Origin: an uncultured Bacteroides sp.
GTDB taxonomy: Bacteria; Bacteroidota; Bacteroidia; Bacteroidales; Bacteroidaceae
Length of the DNA stretch: 64,000 nucleotides
Direction of reading: 5' to 3'
NCBI RefSeq assembly: GCF_963675905.1
Contig: NZ_OY780936.1
Coordinates: 3,481,946 to 3,545,945, forward strand
In this document: positions 43,086 through 52,533 of the stretch, one piece after another
How positions within the stretch are numbered: position 1 is the stretch's first letter
Layout of the letters: each line of letters starts with the position of its first letter
Position numbers and translations under genes: made by a program
The notes under the pieces: generated by a model
The model's input: the letters and a program-made list of their open reading frames with translations, nothing else
Told to the model about the DNA's origin: nothing
The model's database searches: none

Positions 43086-45986
43086 ATGAAAGCGAAAAAG
43101 CATAATTTTAGCAGGTGTCTTTTGCTCTTAATTCTATCTTTATCTCCTTTTATAAGATTATCTGCAAGTTGGAATAATTTTATAATCAATTATAAAAAGG
43201 AGGTTTATGGCAAAGGATCGCAAACCTGGCAGATTGCATCTTACAATAATAACTGGGTATACTTTGCCAATAAAAATGGATTATTGCAGTTTGATGGTAG
43301 TAGCTGGGGAGTATTTCCATTAAATAATGGATCAGATGTGCGATCGGTTTTACCCTCTTCCTCCAAACAAAGGATATATGTTGGAGGTATCAATGAATTT
43401 GGCTATTTTGAACCTGATGAGCGTGGTAAGCTGGTTTATCATTGTATGTCCGATTCGGTAAAGAAACCTCTTCGTTTTATTGGTAATATCTGGCGAATTT
43501 ATGAGAATGATAATATTCTTTATTGGCAGGCTGATGGGGTTGTGCTAAAATGTCTGAATGGAAAGTATACATTAATATCTGCAGATAGTAAGATAGATTG
43601 TTCCAATCTGGTTAACGGGATTTTGTATATTGGTACTAATAAGGGAGTTCGAATTCTTATTGGAAATACCTTTTTCCCTTTACCTGGTGCCGAAATGCTC
43701 GACTCAAAAAGAATTCGTGGAATTGTTCCTTATAAAAAGGGTGTTATAATTGCTACGGCTTATGATGGCTTGTATTACTGGGACGGGAAAGTACTTGTTC
43801 CATTTATTACTGGAGTAGAAGCGTTTATGTCACAGAATGAGATTTTTTCCATTGCATCTTCAAAGAATTTAATTGCATTGGGTACTGTGCACATGGGGCT
43901 GATTATGATAAACACTAGTACAATGCAGGTTAAGTACTTCAATGAGAATAACGGCTTGCAGAATAATACAGTACTTTCTTTAGGTTTTGATTGCCGTGAC
44001 AATCTTTGGGCCGGACTTGATAATGGAATTGATTATATATGTATGAATTCGCCGTTATCCAATCTTTATTCCTATCCATATTCTTATGGGGCTGGATATT
44101 CGGCTATTCTCTCGAATAATTATCTTTATCTGGGTACAAACCGTGGTCTTTATTACACTCATTATCCGGTATCATTAAGTGATAAGGTTATTAATATAAA
44201 TCAGATTCCTCAATCGAGCGGACAAGTATGGGATCTTTCAAAAGTGGGGAATGATGTTTTTTGTTCGCACGATAGAGGTATCTTTTTAGTAAAGGGAGAA
44301 ACAATGGAACGCATCGGAAAGATATCTGGTGTGTGGAATTGTAAGGTGATGGTAAACAACCCGGAAAAGGTGTTGCTGGGTATGTATGACGGAATTTATC
44401 TGATGCAAAAAGAGAAGGGAGAATGGAAGCCGAAAAGGAAACTTGAAGGAATGAATGAATCTGCTGAAAACTTTGAAATTGAATCTGATCATGTTCTATG
44501 GCTCCATAATAATGATAATGGATTGCTCCGCATAGAATTTGACTTAGCAAACTTTCGTGTAAGGCAGATAAAATATTACGGTAAAGAAAAAGGATTGCCT
44601 TCTAATAAAAATGTATATGTAAACAAGATTGCTAATAAGATATATTTTACTACCCCAAAAGGAATCTATAAATATAACCCGGCAAGGGATGTTGTGGAAT
44701 TATCTCCGGAAATGAATAACCTGTTAACTGGAACAAAATCTTATTTAAAACTTTATCAGTACGGAAATCATATATTGAGCTTAAGTAAAGGTGAAGTAGA
44801 TATCGCAAATCTGAATACATATAAGAAAACTGGAGAAAAAGCCTTTTATTCGATAGAACATCCCTCCATTGAGCTAGTTAGTGGATTTGAAAAACTAGTT
44901 CCATTATCGGAATCAGAAGCGATTATTCCGAATGATTATGGTTTTGCGCTTTTAAAAGTTCCGTCAAAAAAAAGACCTTTACTTCGTCCGGCAGTTCATA
45001 TACGAGCTGTTTATCTTACTTATCCAAGTGATAGCCTTATCTATTCTGATAACTTTCTTGGGAAGAACTATGTGCCGGAAATTCCTTACTATCGTAATTC
45101 TATCCGATTTGATTATAATTTGTTTTCGTTTACTCATGGCGAGGAAGCTAGTTTTCGCTATAGATTCCAAGATCAGAAAGAATGGTCTGACTATACTTCC
45201 TCTTTAACCAAAGAATTTAGTAATCTTGCTGAAGGTGAATATACATTTCAGGTTGAGGCTGTTTTTGCTGATGGAACAGCTACTATTGATGAATTTAAAT
45301 TTGTTATATTGCCCCCGTGGTACAGATCTTCGGTAGCTTATTTGTTCTATTTCATTCTTTTCTTGTTCTTTCTTTGGTATTTGTACAGATGGGACGATTT
45401 AAGAGTAAAACGTAAAAAACAACAGGCTGTTCTTGAAAAAGATCGGGAGTTATTCCAAAAAGAAAAAGAGTTTGAAAAGGAAAATGCCCGTAAAGAGCAC
45501 CAGATTATGGAACTTGAAAAAGAAAAACTGGAGTACGACCTTCAGCATAAGAGCCAGGAAATGGCAAATCTGATGATTAACTTTGTTAGGAAAAATGAAA
45601 TGCTTACTGAAATAAAGCATGAATTATTTAAAGTAATATCTACACTGAAAGGAGAGAGCACAAAACAACCAAAACAGATGTTGATGGTTGTGAATAGTAA
45701 AATTGATTCTAATATACAATCGGACGAAGTGCTGAAACGTATTGAAGAGCAGTTTGACCTTATACACAATAATTTTATGAAACGGTTGAGTGAAAAGCAT
45801 CCCGATCTTTCAGCTAATGAGAGGATGATGTGTGCATATCTGAAAATGAATCTCTCATCTAAAGAAATTGCTCCTCTTTTAAACATATCTATAAGGGGAG
45901 TAGAAACTATCCGTTATCGTCTTAGAAAGAAGTTTGAACTGGAAAGAGATGAGAACTTAATTGACTATTTAACTAACAGACTCTAG
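43086..45986 (+). CDS. Two-component-propeller/Y_Y_Y sensor with LuxR-type HTH (PUL regulator)
   Basis: 966 aa from ATG 43086 with a signal peptide (MKAKKHNFSRCLLLLILSLS). Residues about 25-640 form a two-component-regulator propeller with many short LYIGTNKGV-like blades. A Y_Y_Y domain follows (about 690-745, RYRFQDQKEWSDYT), then a transmembrane helix (about 750-770), a coiled coil (790-850) and a LuxR-like HTH at the end (LSSKEIAPLLNISIRGVETIRYRLRKKF). It lacks histidine kinase and receiver domains, so it is shorter than hybrid two-component PUL regulators. Placed just upstream of susC, it very probably senses a beta-glucan oligosaccharide in the periplasm and activates the locus. Confidence 0.88.
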   Translation: MKAKKHNFSRCLLLLILSLSPFIRLSASWNNFIINYKKEVYGKGSQTWQIASYNNNWVYFANKNGLLQFDGSSWGVFPLNNGSDVRSVLPSSSKQRIYVGGINEFGYFEPDERGKLVYHCMSDSVKKPLRFIGNIWRIYENDNILYWQADGVVLKCLNGKYTLISADSKIDCSNLVNGILYIGTNKGVRILIGNTFFPLPGAEMLDSKRIRGIVPYKKGVIIATAYDGLYYWDGKVLVPFITGVEAFMSQNEIFSIASSKNLIALGTVHMGLIMINTSTMQVKYFNENNGLQNNTVLSLGFDCRDNLWAGLDNGIDYICMNSPLSNLYSYPYSYGAGYSAILSNNYLYLGTNRGLYYTHYPVSLSDKVININQIPQSSGQVWDLSKVGNDVFCSHDRGIFLVKGETMERIGKISGVWNCKVMVNNPEKVLLGMYDGIYLMQKEKGEWKPKRKLEGMNESAENFEIESDHVLWLHNNDNGLLRIEFDLANFRVRQIKYYGKEKGLPSNKNVYVNKIANKIYFTTPKGIYKYNPARDVVELSPEMNNLLTGTKSYLKLYQYGNHILSLSKGEVDIANLNTYKKTGEKAFYSIEHPSIELVSGFEKLVPLSESEAIIPNDYGFALLKVPSKKRPLLRPAVHIRAVYLTYPSDSLIYSDNFLGKNYVPEIPYYRNSIRFDYNLFSFTHGEEASFRYRFQDQKEWSDYTSSLTKEFSNLAEGEYTFQVEAVFADGTATIDEFKFVILPPWYRSSVAYLFYFILFLFFLWYLYRWDDLRVKRKKQQAVLEKDRELFQKEKEFEKENARKEHQIMELEKEKLEYDLQHKSQEMANLMINFVRKNEMLTEIKHELFKVISTLKGESTKQPKQMLMVVNSKIDSNIQSDEVLKRIEEQFDLIHNNFMKRLSEKHPDLSANERMMCAYLKMNLSSKEIAPLLNISIRGVETIRYRLRKKFELERDENLIDYLTNRL

Positions 45987-46007
45987 TTGTATTTTTAGAA
46001 TTTACAA

Positions 46008-46043
46008 AATTGGCCTGATTCTACAATCGGGCCAATTCTGTTT
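46008..46043 (+). terminator. Terminator after the PUL regulator
   Basis: AATTGGCCTGAT (46008-46019) pairs with ATCGGGCCAATT (46026-46037) through 12 bp with one G-T pair, then CTGTTTT. Confidence 0.7.
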
Positions 46044-46118
46044 TAATTCATTTAATATATCTGACGAAATCTATTTGCGTATGGTTATATATTTGATTAT
46101 TAGATTAATATGATTTTT

Positions 46119-46156
46119 TGACGAGTTGATGACGTATTTATTTTTTTTAATTGACG
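46119..46156 (+). promoter_or_regulatory. Phased TGACG sites upstream of susC
   Basis: TGACG starts at 46119, 46130 and 46152, spaced 11 and 22 bp, on one face of the helix. They lie about 50-85 bp upstream of the susC -7 box, where an activator would bind. A candidate target of the regulator at 43086. Confidence 0.45.
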
Positions 46157-46201
46157 TAATCGTGAATAGGTGAAAATAATATAAAATAAACTATTGTTAA
46201 C

Positions 46202-46209
46202 TATGTTTG
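46202..46209 (+). promoter_or_regulatory. Candidate -7 box for susC operon
   Basis: TATGTTTG, 35 bases before the susC ATG. No -33 element, as expected for an activator-dependent promoter. Confidence 0.5.
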
Positions 46210-46244
46210 CATCGTTCAAATAGTTAATCTTAAATATAATACTT

Positions 46245-49200
46245 ATGAAAAAGTTATTATCATTTCTATTTTTATTTTGCTTTACCTTTACTGTATTTTC
46301 CCAGAATATACAGATTAAAGGTGTAGTCCTGGCAGGTGAGGATAATTCACCGTTGCTAGGGGTTAATGTGGCGGTGAAAGGTACCACCATTGGTGTAATA
46401 ACAGACTTGGAAGGACAGTTTACACTTTCGGTACCTCCTAAAAGTACTTTAGTTGTTTCGTATGTCGGCTATAAATCACAACAGGTTGTGGTTTCTGACA
46501 CGAAACCTTTGCGAATTATTCTAACTGAAGATTCAAAAACGCTCGATGAAGTAATCGTTGTAGGTTATGGTGTGCAGAAAAAGAGTGTAGTTACAGCTTC
46601 TATCAGCCGTGTAACCTCTGAAGAACTTAAGACTGCTAATCCTTCAAGGGTTGAAGATGTTTTGAAAGGCAAGGTTTCCGGTGTACAAATAACCCAAATT
46701 TCCGGGCAACCTGGTGCCGATTCTCATGTTCGTATTCGTGGTATTGGTACTATAAACAATAGTAATCCTCTTTTTATTGTTGATGGTATGGCAGTTGAAG
46801 GTGGAATTAATTATCTTAACCCAGCTGATATTCAATCAGTAGAAATTTTGAAAGATGCTGCATCAGCAGCTATTTATGGTGCACGTGCTGCTAATGGAGT
46901 TGTGTTGGTTACTACTAAGAATGGTAGTGTTGGCAAAGCAACTATAAACTATAATGTAAGCTATGGCTGGCAGAACCCATGGAAAAAGAAATCTGTGCTT
47001 AATGCGAAGGAATATATGGTGATAATGAATGAGTCGCAGATAAATGATGGAAATTCACCTTATTACACTCAAGATGAAGTTAATGCAGCTGGAAAGGGTA
47101 CTGATTGGCAAGAAGAAACTTTCTATAAAAATGCACCGATACAGAATCATCAGGTAAATGTTAGTGGAGGTACTGAAAAGGCTTCGTATTTCCTTTCATT
47201 AGGTTATTATGATCAGGCTGGTATAGTAGGTGGTAATTATGATAAGTCTAACTATAACCGCTGGAGTGTGCGTACTAATGGCACATATAATGTTTTTGAA
47301 GATAAAAACCGTAGTTTTTTGAATAACGTTAGAGTTGGAATGAACATAGGTTATTCAAGAAGTAAATCCACTGGTATAGAAACGAACTCTGAATATGGTT
47401 CTATTCTTGGTAGTGCTTTGACTTTTGATCCTACAGTTCCCGTTTATGCGGATGAAGCAACTTCTGCTGCAATTCTGGCACAATATCCAAATGCGGTAAA
47501 AGACAAGAATGGTAATGTGTTTTCTATTCCTCCAACAGGTTTTCAGGAAATTGCTAACCCTGTAGCTATGCTTAATCAACCAACTGCGGGAATTAATAAT
47601 TCGGATAAGATTGTTGCAACATTCTGGGGCGAAATTGATATTATGAACGGGCTGAAGTTCAAGAGTAGTTATGGCGCCGATCTTGCTTTCTGGGGATATG
47701 ATTCATATACATATCCGTATTTCCTAGCTGTTCAGGGAAAATCTTTAGATTATAGTACTGTTCAAAGTGAAATGAATCGTGGTTATAGATGGCAGGTTGA
47801 AAATGTATTATCTTACAAGAAAACATTTGCAGAAAAGCATAATCTTTCTTTAGTTCTTGGTCAGTCTGCACAGAAATATACTTATCGTAATTTAGGTGGT
47901 AACGACCGCGACTTACTTGAAACAGATCCTAGTAAAGCAAATATTAATTCTTCAATAGCTGATGCTAAGTTAGGAAGAGTATGGGGCGGTACAGGTGGTT
48001 ACTCAGCTTATACATTAGCTTCTTACTTTGGACGATTTGATTATAACTATGACGAAAAGTATATGGTTCAGGCTACAATTCGCCGTGATGGTTCTTCAAA
48101 CTTTGGCGCTCGGAATAAGTGGGCAACTTTCCCTGCATTCTCTTTAGGATGGAATGTCAGTAATGAAGCTTTTATGGAAAATCGTCCTGAATGGTTTAAT
48201 ACATTGAAACTTCGTTTTAGTTGGGGTAAGAATGGTAATGAAAGAATAGGAAACTTTAAATATACTTCATTAATGACAGGTGGTCAGAACTATTATTTTG
48301 GAGGTAGTTACCAAGTTAGTGAAGATCCAACTTCTGTAGGTGAAACATCTGGAACAATGCAGTATGGTAGCTCTCCGGCTGCAATTGCCAATCCTGATAT
48401 CAAGTGGGAGGAATCAGAACAAACCGATTTTGGTTTTGATGCACGTTTCTTTAACCAGGCTTTGACTTTCAGTTTTGATTATTTCAAAAAGAAAACCAAT
48501 GGCATGTTGATGGAATTGCCAATTCCTTCTTATGTTGGTCAAAGTGCTCCAACAGGTAATGTGGGCGATATGGAAAATAGTGGTCTTGAGTTTGAAATAG
48601 GATGGAAAAATAAAGTTGGTGATTTTAATTATTCAATATCGGCCAATGCATCTTATCTGAAAAACAAACTGATAAAATTAGGAAATGCTTCAGGAGAAGC
48701 AATCTATCAATCTAATTCAACAGCAGGTGTTGGTTCTTTCGTTAAAGGAAAGAATGGTGATGTGTTCCCTTACTTTTATGGATTCCTTACAGATGGAATA
48801 ATTCAAAATCAGACAGAAGCTAGTGCTTATAATTCTCAATATGGACAAGCTGCTCAGCCGGGTGATGTTCGTTTCCGTGATATCGCAGGGGCAGTTGATG
48901 AAAAAGGAAATGTTATTGGCGATGGAAAAATAACAGATGATGATAGAACTAAAATTGGTAAGGGTATGCCCGACTGGACTTATGGTTTTACTCTTGCTGC
49001 CGATTGGAAAGGATTTGATGTAAATCTATTCTTCCAGGGAACTATTGGAAATGATATTTTTGACTTTGCACAACGTACTGATATTCCAAAGAATAATCGT
49101 CCATCATGGATTCTTGATCGTTGGATTGGTGAAGGAACCTCCAATAAAATACCTCGTGTAACAGCTGCTAACCCAAATGGAAACTGGCGTTCTTCTGATC

Positions 49201-49454
49201 TTTATATAAAAGATGGTACATATCTGCGCCTCAAAACAGCTCAGTTTGGTTATACTTTGCCTAGCAGAATTACAAAGAAGGCATCTATTCAATTGTTGAG
49301 ATTATATGTATCAGCAGAGAATTTGTTAACCTTTACAGGATATGATGGCTTTGATCCTGAAGTTGCTGCATCTGGTTATACCAATATTGGTGTTGATCGT
49401 GGTATTTATCCGCAAGCCAGAACAATTTCTTTAGGTGCTAATATTACATTTTAA
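46245..49454 (+). CDS. SusC/RagA-family TonB-linked outer-membrane transporter
   Basis: 1069 aa. Signal peptide (to about residue 19), a carboxypeptidase-D-like N-terminal domain (LLGVNVAVKGTTIGVITDLEGQF), then a TonB-box-like DEVIVVGYG. The plug domain (RVEDVLKGKVSGVQITQISG, PLFIVDGM, ILKDAASAAIYGARAANGV) follows, then a 22-stranded barrel ending in Phe (ISLGANITF). It imports oligosaccharides across the outer membrane with the SusD partner encoded 23 bp downstream, here most likely beta-glucan fragments given the GH16, GH3 and GH5 genes. Confidence 0.96.
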   Translation: MKKLLSFLFLFCFTFTVFSQNIQIKGVVLAGEDNSPLLGVNVAVKGTTIGVITDLEGQFTLSVPPKSTLVVSYVGYKSQQVVVSDTKPLRIILTEDSKTLDEVIVVGYGVQKKSVVTASISRVTSEELKTANPSRVEDVLKGKVSGVQITQISGQPGADSHVRIRGIGTINNSNPLFIVDGMAVEGGINYLNPADIQSVEILKDAASAAIYGARAANGVVLVTTKNGSVGKATINYNVSYGWQNPWKKKSVLNAKEYMVIMNESQINDGNSPYYTQDEVNAAGKGTDWQEETFYKNAPIQNHQVNVSGGTEKASYFLSLGYYDQAGIVGGNYDKSNYNRWSVRTNGTYNVFEDKNRSFLNNVRVGMNIGYSRSKSTGIETNSEYGSILGSALTFDPTVPVYADEATSAAILAQYPNAVKDKNGNVFSIPPTGFQEIANPVAMLNQPTAGINNSDKIVATFWGEIDIMNGLKFKSSYGADLAFWGYDSYTYPYFLAVQGKSLDYSTVQSEMNRGYRWQVENVLSYKKTFAEKHNLSLVLGQSAQKYTYRNLGGNDRDLLETDPSKANINSSIADAKLGRVWGGTGGYSAYTLASYFGRFDYNYDEKYMVQATIRRDGSSNFGARNKWATFPAFSLGWNVSNEAFMENRPEWFNTLKLRFSWGKNGNERIGNFKYTSLMTGGQNYYFGGSYQVSEDPTSVGETSGTMQYGSSPAAIANPDIKWEESEQTDFGFDARFFNQALTFSFDYFKKKTNGMLMELPIPSYVGQSAPTGNVGDMENSGLEFEIGWKNKVGDFNYSISANASYLKNKLIKLGNASGEAIYQSNSTAGVGSFVKGKNGDVFPYFYGFLTDGIIQNQTEASAYNSQYGQAAQPGDVRFRDIAGAVDEKGNVIGDGKITDDDRTKIGKGMPDWTYGFTLAADWKGFDVNLFFQGTIGNDIFDFAQRTDIPKNNRPSWILDRWIGEGTSNKIPRVTAANPNGNWRSSDLYIKDGTYLRLKTAQFGYTLPSRITKKASIQLLRLYVSAENLLTFTGYDGFDPEVAASGYTNIGVDRGIYPQARTISLGANITF

Positions 49455-49477
49455 CCTTCGAAAAACTATATATAATT

Positions 49478-50998
49478 ATGAAAAAATATAAATTGTCATC
49501 ATTATTACTCATCCTTGGAGTTTTTATTCTAACCTCTTGTGGTGACGACTTCTTAACTGTTAATCCAACAGAATCTCAACAGGCTGGTGGAGCAGCTACT
49601 GAAGGGGCTATAAAATCAAATCTGGCATCTTGTTACCAAATATTATTGTTTGATAGTTATGCAAATAACAATTATAACAGTATCCCCTTAATGTCTGATT
49701 TGCGCTCGGACGATATTTATAAAGGTGGTGGTGATGCAAGTGATCAACATCAATTGTATTTACTCTCTTTATTTACTTCTACGCCAGCAGAAGATCTTGA
49801 CGGACTTTGGTCTATATTCTATAGTGGCCTTGCTCGTTGTAACAATGCCATTATTGCATGTGAAAATGCAGTGAATGTTCCGGAAGCCAATTTGAATCAA
49901 TATAAAGCTGAAGCTCATTTCCTTCGTGCTTACTATATGCATTGGTTATGGAAATTCTGGGGAAACATTCCTTATTTTGAAGAACCACTCGAAGCTCCTT
50001 ATATGGCAAAGCAATATACTGCAAATGAGATTTATAATAAAATCATTGCTGATTTAGATTTTGCAATTGCTGATAACAAACTTCCGATGGTTGTTACTGA
50101 AATAAATTTAGGACGGGTTACTAAGGCTGCTGCAATGATGTTGAAAGCACGTGTGGTAATGTATCAGAAAGATAATTCACAATATGGAAATGTGACAAAA
50201 GATATGGCTGAAATCATTAATAGTGGTAAATATGATTTGATGACAGATTTTGCATCAATGTGGCTAGATGAAAATGAATTCTGTAAAGAGTCAATTTTTG
50301 AAAGTAATCAGCTGCCGGAAGGCAAAACATGGAGTAGTGGTTGGAGTGGTTATGGAACTAATCTACCTGCTTTTATCTCTCCTAACAATTTACCAGCAGG
50401 TTCAAAAACCGGTGATTTTAAAGGTGGTTGGGGATTTGGCCCTGTTCGTCAGGCTGCATGGAACATGTACGAAGATGGTGATACTCGTCGCGAAGGTTCT
50501 ATCAATAAATGGGAATCTGATAAGTATTCTGCCCGTTTCCAGAATACAGGTCTATTCCAGGCAAAATATGCAGCTCGCGTAGGGTACAATCCACAAGGTG
50601 ATACTGATTTGAACTATTGTAATAACTTCCGGATTTTCCGCTACTCAGAAGTGCTGCTAAACTATGCGGAAATGGTTGTAATGAATGGCCAGGCTGCAGT
50701 GGGTGGAGTTACAGCTCAATCTTGTCTTGATAAGATAAGGAAACGTGCATTTGGAAAAGATAGTTCAATACCTGCTACAGCTGCAAATATTAAGTTAGAA
50801 CGTCGTCGTGAATTCTTGGGCGAAGGACTTCGTTTCTGGGATATTGTTCGTTGGGGCGATACAAGCTTGCTGACAGAATCAACAGCGCTTAGTACACGTA
50901 CATGGAATGATAACAAGAAATACCTGCCTATTCCACAAGCTGAGATGGATAAAACTGCAGGAAGCGATTTTGCTTTGGTACAGAATCCCGGATATTAA
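49478..50998 (+). CDS. SusD/RagB-family surface glycan-binding lipoprotein
   Basis: 506 aa. Lipobox LTSC (Cys21) followed by GDDFL, an export signal of the Asp-rich type. TPR-like helices and the family motifs LRAYYMHWLWKFWGNIPY, RYSEVLLNYAEMV and ERRREFLGEGLRFWDIVRW follow. It forms the lid of the SusC transporter and captures glycan. It lies 23 bp after susC and 18 bp before the PKD lipoprotein gene. Confidence 0.95.
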   Translation: MKKYKLSSLLLILGVFILTSCGDDFLTVNPTESQQAGGAATEGAIKSNLASCYQILLFDSYANNNYNSIPLMSDLRSDDIYKGGGDASDQHQLYLLSLFTSTPAEDLDGLWSIFYSGLARCNNAIIACENAVNVPEANLNQYKAEAHFLRAYYMHWLWKFWGNIPYFEEPLEAPYMAKQYTANEIYNKIIADLDFAIADNKLPMVVTEINLGRVTKAAAMMLKARVVMYQKDNSQYGNVTKDMAEIINSGKYDLMTDFASMWLDENEFCKESIFESNQLPEGKTWSSGWSGYGTNLPAFISPNNLPAGSKTGDFKGGWGFGPVRQAAWNMYEDGDTRREGSINKWESDKYSARFQNTGLFQAKYAARVGYNPQGDTDLNYCNNFRIFRYSEVLLNYAEMVVMNGQAAVGGVTAQSCLDKIRKRAFGKDSSIPATAANIKLERRREFLGEGLRFWDIVRWGDTSLLTESTALSTRTWNDNKKYLPIPQAEMDKTAGSDFALVQNPGY

Positions 50999-51016
50999 TT
51001 TAAACCATTTAGAGAT

Positions 51017-52468
51017 ATGAAAAATATAATTAAATATAGTTTATGGGCAATAGTGACAGTTTTTGCTCTTACTTCTTGCGATCCTCAGGAAAGCACTGAT
51101 TATGCTTTGGGAGAAACTCCTACAGAAAGTCAGTTGTCATTTACGGCAAATCCTTCTTCTTCAAATTCTAATATAATAGAGTTTACAAATAGTTCAGAAA
51201 TTAACGGTGTTGCTGTCTGGAATTTAGGTAACGGAAGCAATGCGAAGGGGGAAGCTGCTTCTTCTAAGTATCCTATGGCCGGAACTTATACAGTGACAAT
51301 GACACTATACACAAGTGGTGGGTCGGCTACGATTTCTAAAGCAATTACAATTGCGAAAAATGATTTTTCATTATTAAATACTCCAATGTATAATGCGCTG
51401 ACAGGTGGAGCAAGTAACCTTCAGGGAAAGACATGGGTATTTGACCAATATAATGATGGACACTTTGGTGTAGGACCTGCTGGTGACGTTACTCCTTCCT
51501 GGTGGAGTTGTCCAGCAAGTGGAAAAGATGGCTCAAGTCTTTATACTCAGGAATTTACTTTTACTCAGGTTGGTGTTAAGATGAGCTGGAAAAACAATGG
51601 ATCGGTATATACTAATGCTAATGGTGCTGCCGGACTAAAAGCTTTAGGATATGGTAATGCTGTTTTAAATCCAACTGCTGGTGATTATGATGTAGAATAC
51701 CAGCCAAAAGCAAGTTATACATTTAGTTTGAATGAAGCTGATAAGACAATAACGTTAAGTGATGGTGCTTTCTTTGGCCATTACGCCGGAACTTCTACTT
51801 ATAAGATTATAACTCTTACAGATGATGTGATGTATATAAAATGTGCTAGTACTGTTGAGTCTGGTAATGGATGGTGGTATCGTTTGGTTCCTAAAGAGAA
51901 GAATGTAAAACCAGTGGTTCCATTAAAAGCAGTAGCATTGAACGATAATTTCGAATCAGCTACAACCACTCTTGCTTTTGTACCTCAGGATATGGGAACG
52001 CATACTTCTGCTAATTATTCAAATCCTGCACCAACCGGACTAAATACATCTTCTAAGGTATATTTATACGAAAAAGGAACTGCATTTTATGCAAATCTTT
52101 CATATGCTGTAACAGGATATAAGTTTGATCTATCAAAGATTAATAAAGTTCGAATGAAAGTCTTTATTCCTTCTTATAATAATTATGATGATACTTTTGC
52201 TACAGCCGGAGATTGGGTGACGATAAATCAGTTGCAATCACAGGTTGCTGTTAAACTTCAGAATAATGGATTGGGAGGTAATGCATATACTACTCAGACA
52301 GAAATTGTGAAAGCAAATCTTGCAAAAGATAAATGGCTGAGTCTTGAGTTTGATTTTAGCACAGTGAAGGACAGAAAAGATTACGATAAGATTGTAATCC
52401 AGTTTGGCGCTGAAGGACATGCTGCTCCTGGTATATTCTTCTTTGATGACTTTTCATTTAGTGAATAA
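51017..52468 (+). CDS. PKD-domain surface glycan-binding lipoprotein (SusE/F position)
   Basis: 483 aa. Lipobox LTSC (Cys21). Residues 35-115 are PKD-like (EINGVAVWNLGNGSNAKGE, then YPMAGTYTVTMTLYTSGG), a middle domain rich in Trp follows (VTPSWWSCPASGKDGSS, NGWWYRLVP), and a C-terminal jelly-roll-like domain ends GIFFFDDFSFSE. Proteins at this position bind the target polysaccharide at the surface. The sequence is not close to a SusE I recognise, as usual for this fast-evolving class. Confidence 0.83.
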   Translation: MKNIIKYSLWAIVTVFALTSCDPQESTDYALGETPTESQLSFTANPSSSNSNIIEFTNSSEINGVAVWNLGNGSNAKGEAASSKYPMAGTYTVTMTLYTSGGSATISKAITIAKNDFSLLNTPMYNALTGGASNLQGKTWVFDQYNDGHFGVGPAGDVTPSWWSCPASGKDGSSLYTQEFTFTQVGVKMSWKNNGSVYTNANGAAGLKALGYGNAVLNPTAGDYDVEYQPKASYTFSLNEADKTITLSDGAFFGHYAGTSTYKIITLTDDVMYIKCASTVESGNGWWYRLVPKEKNVKPVVPLKAVALNDNFESATTTLAFVPQDMGTHTSANYSNPAPTGLNTSSKVYLYEKGTAFYANLSYAVTGYKFDLSKINKVRMKVFIPSYNNYDDTFATAGDWVTINQLQSQVAVKLQNNGLGGNAYTTQTEIVKANLAKDKWLSLEFDFSTVKDRKDYDKIVIQFGAEGHAAPGIFFFDDFSFSE

Positions 52469-52533
52469 TAATCCGTTGTTTTAGTATGAATAGGGGTGAG
52501 CTTTATTGCTGCCCCTATTTAATTCTTCAATTT

